Assembly (NCBI GenBank): GCA_028456385.1
Contig: JALNQF010000025.1
Coordinates: 62,001 to 126,000 of the forward strand
Direction of reading: 5' to 3'
DNA: 64,000 nt
Source of the DNA: Ophiosphaerella korrae
Taxonomy: Eukaryota > Ascomycota > Dothideomycetes > Pleosporales > Phaeosphaeriaceae
The notes beneath the pieces are model-generated. The model had not been told where the DNA came from and did not search any database. It saw nothing but the letters and a program-made list of their open reading frames with translations. Numbering within the stretch: position 1 is the stretch's first letter; each line of letters begins with the position of its first letter. Position numbers and translations under genes: made by a program. This document shows, in pieces, positions 58,329-64,000 of this stretch.

Positions 58329-61300
58329 TCACTTCCTCCTCTTCCCCCCACCCCCACCTTCCTTGCCCCCCTCCTGAAACCTCCGCTTCTTCCCCTCCCG
58401 CTCCCAAAACTCCGCCTTCTCCCTCTTCTCCCTGCCCTCGCGCATCTCCTCATTCTCCTTAACCTTGCGCCGATACCCTTTCTTGCGCTCCTCCTGCTTC
58501 TTGACCCTCTTCTCCACCTTATCCTTGCGGATCGCGCCAAGTTGATCTATTAGGCGGCGCGCCTTCTTCTCCTCGCCGCCCAGCACGACGGCGCGCTTCT
58601 GGAGGTAGGTCTGTTTCTTCTGCGGGGCCATGGCTGCGTTTTGCGACTTGAAGGGGAGGTCTGCGGCGAGTTTGCGGGGGATGCGAAGCGGGTTGAAGAC
58701 GCGGGTTTGGCGCTCGATGGGGCGGTAGGCAGAGTTTTTGATGGCGGGTGTGGGCAGGTTTTGCGCGTGGCGGACAGCGCCCGTGAGGCGCATGCCGGTC
58801 CAGGAAGTGCTTTCGGAGGGTTCGGTGGCCGGGGAGAGGAGGTTGGTTACCGTGTTGTAGAAGCGGCGGGGCTTGATAGGGTACCAGGCACGGAGGAAGA
58901 CGATGTCGCTCATGAGGATTTTGTCTTCGAAGGTCGCGCGGTAGTTGCCTTCTGGTTTGGAAAGGGCGCGCTTGATTTGTCCGCGGACGCCAGAGACGGT
59001 GCGGATGGAGGCGCCTTCGAATTTGGCGATTTCGAGAGAGGATTTGAACATGTCTTTTATGAAGGCGGTATTCTTGAAGATCTTGTAAGGGTGACCAGTG
59101 AGCTTGAGCTTCTTCACGATTTCGGTTGATTCATCCACATTCAGAACCACACCTGTTGCACTGATGCGGAAGCCGGGAGTTTTGTTGCTGAGACTCTGAA
59201 TGCAGACAAAGCCTGTATTGGGCGCGACGAGGGGCCCGTAGAAGGTACCGAAGCAATGCATGTGCTCGGGTGTGTACTTGAGCATACGATTTCGCGTACG
59301 TGAGTCGGAGATGCTGTAAATGGGTAGCGTTTGGAACCGGCGCCATCCAAGGGAGAAGATGAGGGGATCATTTGTCTTGAGAATCTTCTTATGCCATCTG
59401 TGGCGCTTGATGCGAATCTGAACGAAGCCAAACCGTTCTTCCGTCGGCGTCAAGCCGCCCACGAGGATAGGGAATCGAGGATTGAAGTTTGCCGAGAATT
59501 CGTAGGGAACTTTCTCCAGGACGATGCGGACATATGTACCTGCTTTGTGGCCTTCAACCCGGACACGAGAAAGCTCGTCGAGCTGATCAAATTCCGCGCG
59601 GTTGATGTCAAGTTGCTTCTGTATCATAGCCTTCTGTGCGTCATACCAATCATCCTCGCCAAACTCTTCTTCTTGTCCACCTTCTTTCCGTGCATCAGCT
59701 TTGTCATTCATAAACCCTTCGCGGTCCTCTTCCTCAAATCGAAGTTTAAGTTCTTCCTTCCGTCGAGCGTTCTTCTCACGTTCCTCCTCAATTGTCTTTG
59801 CCGCATCGTCTTCTTCTGGTTCTGATGGCTCACCACCAAACTTTTCCCCAGTCTCTAGATCTTCAAACTCACCATCGCCCTCATCATCATCATCATCATT
59901 TTCGTCAAACCCTTCGAAACCATCATCATTCTCATCTTCGCTATCGCCACCCTTGCCGTTCATGTGGCCAGAGGCAAATCGACTACGGAGAGCGTCGATA
60001 TTTGTCTCGTCTTCCCACTTCTCTGCGAGCTCTTCGTAGTCAAACCTGGGAATGTGGCGATCTTCTGTGTTAGCTGAGTCTTCGGCCTTCGACTTCTTAA
60101 AAAAGCCATCGTCCTCGTCTTCGCTATCAGCCTCAATATTTTCTGTTTCCGCGCCTATCCATTTGGTGATCAAATCCGTCGGTGTCAGGTCAAGATTGTA
60201 CATCATCTTCGCAAGATCGGTAATACGGTACGCTCGTTTCTGTCCATGTAGTTTTGCAGCGTTTTCTCGGAGGTTGTCCTTCCACCGCAAGGCGCCTTCG
60301 TCGTCGTCATCTTCATCTTCATCTTCTTCAGAACCAAAGTCATCCTCTTCGGAATCATCCGAGCCCCGTTCATCTCCGGATATTGAACCAAGATCAGAGT
60401 CGCTGTCTGCAAATGCAACTTCCTCAGCAGCCTCGCCATTTTGCTCCGACTCTTTTCGCCCAAAATTTGGCTTGCCATTGGTCGCACCATTCGTATCTAG
60501 AAAGCCCGTATCATCCTCATCGTCATCTTCATCGCTTCGATCTTGTTGCAGCTCTTCATCATCGCTATCTATACCGTCTAAATCCGCGTCGTCAACTTCG
60601 TCCGCGTCAGCAGCTCTTGCCGTCCTATGCGATCTTCGTCCAGTATCGTCTACATCGTCTTCAATCTTATTAACAAGCTTTCCTCCGCTGAATAGTCTAA
60701 AGCCACGATCATCTTCACCGAGTAGCTTCCGTCCACCTTGTAGGCTGACCATCATCTGCTCGCCCAGGCCTCGTTCTGCGTAGTCAACATCCGGATCGAA
60801 TGTCGAAGTCTTGACATCAATATACACTGCATCTTTATCCACAAGCACGCCACCGACATCCGACATTGGCGCAAATAGAATCTTCTGCTTCTCGCCCAAT
60901 CTCGTGCGCTTCTTCTTTCCCGTGATCTTCTCGCCCTGCTTTTCCGCAAATGGTGTCGGACAGGGATCGGGTAACGCCTCAGTCGATGTAACAGTCAAGT
61001 CGCCCACACCAGGTATGTGTACCCTGGAGCCACCAGCAGGGAAATTTGTGCCACGTAGATATCCGTACAGCGCAACCGTGCGATCGCATTTAGGGTTCTG
61101 CTCCATATCGGTCGGAGGCGTGATATCAAGAAAGCGGTCTGCTAAGCAGTAAGGATGACTATTTCTCCACACCAACGGTCTTGGATTCTTCATGACGCTC
61201 AAGAACCGGCTCAAGTTCATAATCTCTCTGTCCGGATAGCGCCCGTTCACCACCCCAGAAAGATAGAACAACTTGGCACCCTGGTATAATTCGCTCCAAA

Positions 61301-61919
61301 ACCTGTGCTTTAGCCGCTTCTTCTGCAGCTTGAGGGCCTCTTGCTTCCTGAACAGATCCAGATGGGTCAGTATGCCGAATACATTGCCTGGCATACCGCT
61401 TGCGCTCAGCACGTTGAGGAATTCCATCGTCTCCATTTCGAAACCGTAGTTGCCGTCAATCATGAGCAGCACAATGTCCACCACTTTGGCAATGTCAATC
61501 ATGCTGGCGAGCGAGTCGGCAGGACATTCCATGAAGGTGAGCCGTCGTCGCTTCGAAGTTACGACTGTGAGTGGCCCGGTCGGCGTAGAGAGGGTCTGCT
61601 TCGTGTACCGGCGTATGAGCGACTTGATGAGCGTGGTCTTGCCGACGCCTGGGGGTCCAACGACGGCAGCAATGATCGGTGGTGCTTCTTCGGGGAGGCG
61701 GTCGACGAGGGGAACGTGGAGGCGCTTTTCTTTGACCTGTGGATATCAGCATGCGTGCAATTGGGAGGGATCACGTGGCGAAGATACATCGTGAGAGCGC
61801 GCTGCCTGCTTCTGCAACCGACCCGGCGTCGCATACGCAAAAGCCTTTGGATTGGGGCCTCCGGTGTGAGCCTTCTTGGGCTTGGCGGTCCGATGTGGAC
61901 GATTGCCTTGGTCGGCCAT
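58329..61919 (-). CDS. BMS1: Bms1, ribosome-biogenesis GTPase
   Basis: The model is complement(join(58329..61736, 61788..61919)), about 1179 aa against 1183 in yeast. The 51-nt intron falls between RSHD and VKEKRLHVPLVDR, a classic family junction. Bms1 is a GTPase of the small-subunit processome; with Rcl1 it drives the early pre-rRNA cleavages and 40S assembly in the nucleolus. Visible here: a basic N-terminus and the P-loop GPPGVGKT (about 71-78). A TFMECPADSLASM segment follows, with a VLLMIDGNYGFEMET block and then THLDLF in place of NKxD. A very long acidic region (about residues 400-700, coded by GAT/GAA-rich DNA) precedes the conserved RIBIOP_C region (GTYVRIVLEKVP, FRISATGVVL, VRGQIKRALSKPEG, FLRAWYPIKPRRFYNTVTNLL). 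The tail is Lys/Arg/Glu-rich. Confidence 0.97.
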
Positions 61920-62280
61920 GGCTGCAATGCTCGGCCTCTTGACGCGACAGGCGACGTGGTGGGCAAAAGACAAAAGGGCGGAATCGGCAGCAATGCGCTC
62001 TGCAAAGCATCCAAAGTCCCAAAATTTCGGCGCTAGTTGGGACGCTAAGGCAGGCGCAGGGGTGTGTTATCGATAAGCCGCGGGTTTCCTTCGCTGGTGG
62101 GGCAATGGTGGGCTGTGGGAGGGATGAATGACCTGGAACACGCACGTCATCGTGGACTGCCTGTGTCCAGGCTTGTCCTACCCATCGCACCATATCTGGC
62201 TGTCCAGGTTCTGGGCCAGGTATATAAACGCCCGGCTGCCCACCACCAGCGCTTCACCCGCACCACTACACACATCCGAC
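61920..62280. promoter_or_regulatory. divergent promoter, BMS1 and the proteinase-inhibitor-like gene
   Basis: 361 bp between opposed start codons. On the plus side a TATATAAA at 62221-62228 lies 53 bp before the small gene's ATG. On the BMS1 side there is no clear TATA. The contrast fits a regulated TATA promoter on one side and a growth-gene promoter on the other. Confidence 0.6.
62221..62228 (+). promoter_or_regulatory. TATA box of the I9-inhibitor gene
   Basis: TATATAAA 53 bp upstream of the ATG at 62281, an ideal core-promoter match that implies a very short leader of about 20-30 nt. Confidence 0.65.
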
Positions 62281-62658
62281 ATGCCTCAGTTCAACGTGCA
62301 GATCCCTTCTTTCCTTGCCTTTCGCACGCCATGCTCACCCACATAATAGGTCACTCTAGCCAAAGATGCCTCGCACGACGAGCTCGACAAGGCGAAGCAG
62401 CACGTCAAGGACCAAGGCGGCAAGATCGTCAGTCTCCAGTCTCGTACACATAACCACTACTACTTGCTAATTCCTCCAGGTCAACGAGTTCACGCTGATC
62501 AAGGGCTTCACGTACGTTGTTCCATGCCTTACCCCACTATCTACCCATGTAATGCTAACCACCTTCAAAGTGCTGAGATTCCAGACGACGCCGTCTCCAC
62601 GCTCCAGTCAAACGACAAGATCACCGTCGAAGCCGATGGTATTGTCAAGACACAATAG
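62281..62658 (+). CDS. proteinase B inhibitor-like (inhibitor I9 domain) peptide
   Basis: The model is join(62281..62295, 62350..62427, 62480..62511, 62571..62658), 70 aa; introns of 54, 52 and 59 nt all keep phase. The protein looks like yeast Pbi2 (75 aa), a cytosolic inhibitor of vacuolar proteinase B built on the subtilisin-propeptide (I9) fold; Pbi2 with thioredoxin also promotes vacuole fusion. Visible here: the beta strand MPQFNVTLA, the helix DELDKAKQHVKDQGGKIVNE, the central FTLIKGFTAEIPDDAVSTL, and the strand ITVEADGIVKTQ that would enter the protease active site. It is split into four tiny exons (15, 78, 32 and 88 nt), so an ORF scan alone misses it. A TATA box lies 53 bp upstream. 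Confidence 0.9.
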
Positions 62659-62761
62659 ATATCTGCCTAGTAGTCAGCATGCACAGGAAGCGCCCAGAAA
62701 TGGCATTGCAGTACCAGCATATAATGCTTAACGAATGACGATTTAGCAATGTACCATCTAC

Positions 62762-64000
62762 TCAAGCCTTTTTCTTCTTCTGCTTTTGAGGTGATGCTTG
62801 CTTTTCGTCCACTCTGCCTACACCCCGTAGGCTCAGATACACATCCGTACCCCATCCCCAAAGGCTCTGCACTGCAATGCCCCCGCCAAAATACTCGGCG
62901 TATGCACGACCAAGAGGCAAGCCGTATCCTAAGCCTGCAAGGCTGTGCGCTCCATCGCCTCCAGGACCTGAGATTGCGTTCAGTGCATCCATGCCAGTAT
63001 GAGAGCTACTGCCGCCTGAGAGAGTTGATAATGCTTGATCGTCGTTAAACGTGGTAAAGCTATAGTCCCAGATGTACCCCAGATTCTCCGGTGAGATGCC
63101 TCCACCACGATCCCGGATGCGGATTGTGACTCCAGGCGTCGAGTGTTCCAGGGGGAGGATGGTCAAGTCTGCTGCTGAGCATGTGGATCCCTGTAGTCCT
63201 GTAAAGGTGTGCGATGCTACGTCTACATTGCCTTGCGCAGCATTGTCAATGCGTGCCTTACTCGAGTCTTCCGCATCATTGTGTTTTGCCCCCTCCGGAA
63301 CCAGTTTGGGCAGTGGGGCAATGGTGACTTCAATTGGTTCGCGTTCCATCCGGCTCTCTACTGTTGCGCGGAAAGCGTTCTTCAGGAGCTCAGTTATAAT
63401 GTATTCCAGATGCACCGGCACATGAGCGAAGGTGTAGTCTGGTTCGCCAATGATATTGACTGTCGGTCGAACTCCATATTTGAGCTCACAAATCTCGCCC
63501 ACTGTGTTGGCGCAATGTTCTACAATCGTCGCCGGCTTTAGCTTGGTGTCAATAACGCCAATGTATCCTGGGTTTTCGTCTGTCTCGTGCATGACCTCGT
63601 TGTGCGGCTGGCTGGAAAAGTGCAGCGAGAGATGTTGCTCGGCAATGAGTCGCGTGCCAATTCTTGCCCGGAGATGCTCGTCTAGAAAGCGCGTCACATC
63701 TTTGGGCTGGATGTACTTCCTAGCTTCCAGGAAGCCTCTTGCCAGTATACTGATAGTATTCGCGTGTGTTTGTACTAGATCAGCCATGACCTCTGTGAAC
63801 TTGACCTCCTCTTCCAGCGTCTTGATCTCGTGTTCCGCCCATGGCAGCAATGTAGAGAGACTGTGTATATAGTTTGAGTGTATTTTGGACACGTGCGGAT
63901 TCGATACAACAATAAAGGGCAGATTTCGGAGCGATTGTATCCGGTGTGCAAGCCGCGCTGGCAGGATAGAGAGGGTGAAGTTTGCCGAGGTGAGTAGTTG
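62762..64000 (-). CDS. mitochondrial pyruvate dehydrogenase kinase-type protein (partial, runs off the right edge)
   Basis: The frame is open from 62762 to the last base of the window, 412 codons plus stop, with the N-terminus missing; the GTG at 63890-63892 is internal. PDK and BCKDK enzymes phosphorylate and switch off the pyruvate or branched-chain ketoacid dehydrogenase complex in the mitochondrial matrix, using a histidine-kinase-like GHKL ATP site. Visible here: the N-terminal LLTSANFTLSILPARLAHRI and IVVSNP, the LHFSSQP segment, the N-box ELLKNAFRATVE, the G1 box RIRDRGGGIS, YIWDYSFTTF, and the G2 box GLGYGLPLGRAYAEYFGG. The C-terminus reads LWGWGTDVYLSL then a Lys-rich tail. A low-complexity insert lies between the N-box and G1 box. 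It resembles the longer fungal Pkp2-type kinases. Which dehydrogenase it targets is not visible. Confidence 0.92.
   Translation of the reverse strand, partial: QLLTSANFTLSILPARLAHRIQSLRNLPFIVVSNPHVSKIHSNYIHSLSTLLPWAEHEIKTLEEEVKFTEVMADLVQTHANTISILARGFLEARKYIQPKDVTRFLDEHLRARIGTRLIAEQHLSLHFSSQPHNEVMHETDENPGYIGVIDTKLKPATIVEHCANTVGEICELKYGVRPTVNIIGEPDYTFAHVPVHLEYIITELLKNAFRATVESRMEREPIEVTIAPLPKLVPEGAKHNDAEDSSKARIDNAAQGNVDVASHTFTGLQGSTCSAADLTILPLEHSTPGVTIRIRDRGGGISPENLGYIWDYSFTTFNDDQALSTLSGGSSSHTGMDALNAISGPGGDGAHSLAGLGYGLPLGRAYAEYFGGGIAVQSLWGWGTDVYLSLRGVGRVDEKQASPQKQKKKKA

Noticed and set aside
60052..60783. 243-codon Ser-rich frame antisense to BMS1
   Set aside because: Poly-Ser arises from reading the GAT/GAA acidic-region repeats backwards.

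Overview
The window reads as nuclear DNA of a filamentous ascomycete (Pezizomycotina). The gene set, the compact spliceosomal introns of about 44-125 nt with GTANGT-type donors and CTRAY-like branch sites, and the intron-poor long exons all fit. The lineage is probably Dothideomycetes/Pleosporales, but that is an inference from protein flavour, not from a search. Nineteen protein-coding genes are supported, most rebuilt across introns by matching splice phase to conserved protein sequence, plus one interrupted (pseudogene-like) F-box-type locus, one solo LTR with target-site duplication, and several small repeats. No tRNA, rRNA or CRISPR was recognised.

Layout. 1-6.6 kb: no convincing gene in the first 5.4 kb, then a long pyrimidine-rich leader with several upstream ATGs in front of a medusa (MedA) conidiation regulator (6.6-8.9 kb). 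8.9-11.6 kb: gene-poor convergent spacer. 11.6-21.4 kb: a giant Csf1/BLTP1 bridge-like lipid transfer protein, almost all in one 9.7-kb exon. 21.8-24.0 kb: a TMEM184/DUF300 (Hfl1-like) membrane protein with an 18-nt micro-exon. 25.7-27.8 kb: a Ser/Thr-rich disordered protein of unknown role. 28.6-31.4 kb: a small accessory island (DUF1993 protein, solo LTR, F-box-like ORF broken by two TGA codons).

31.6-37.9 kb: housekeeping block (VPS52 of GARP, eIF5A, RNA polymerase I factor Rrn7, ubiquitin-eL40 fusion). 38.9-49 kb: an FHA protein of the Tos4/Plm2 type, a ribosomal-L1-domain nucleolar protein (Cic1/Utp30), palmitoyl-protein thioesterase, the CoA-transferase Ach1 and a Whi5/Nrm1-type G1/S repressor. 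49.8-64 kb: an uncharacterised four-TM protein, mitochondrial adrenodoxin reductase (Arh1), GPI inositol-deacylase Bst1, ribosome-biogenesis GTPase Bms1, a proteinase-B-inhibitor-like I9 peptide, and a pyruvate-dehydrogenase-kinase-type gene running off the right edge.

How the genes relate. Several act in ribosome production and translation (Rrn7, ubiquitin-eL40, Cic1/Utp30, Bms1, eIF5A), and several in membrane and lipid traffic (Csf1, Vps52, Bst1, Hfl1-like). The most suggestive regulatory pattern is the G1/S pair. The Whi5/Nrm1-type gene carries three MCB-like boxes within 300 bp of its start codon, and the Tos4-type gene carries a palindromic pair of ACGCGA boxes. Both fit MBF/SBF targets under feedback control. 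I did not find a clearly new multi-gene system. The best candidates for novelty are the TGA-interrupted F-box-like locus, the conserved-looking four-TM protein and the disordered protein with a Cys-Cys N-terminus.
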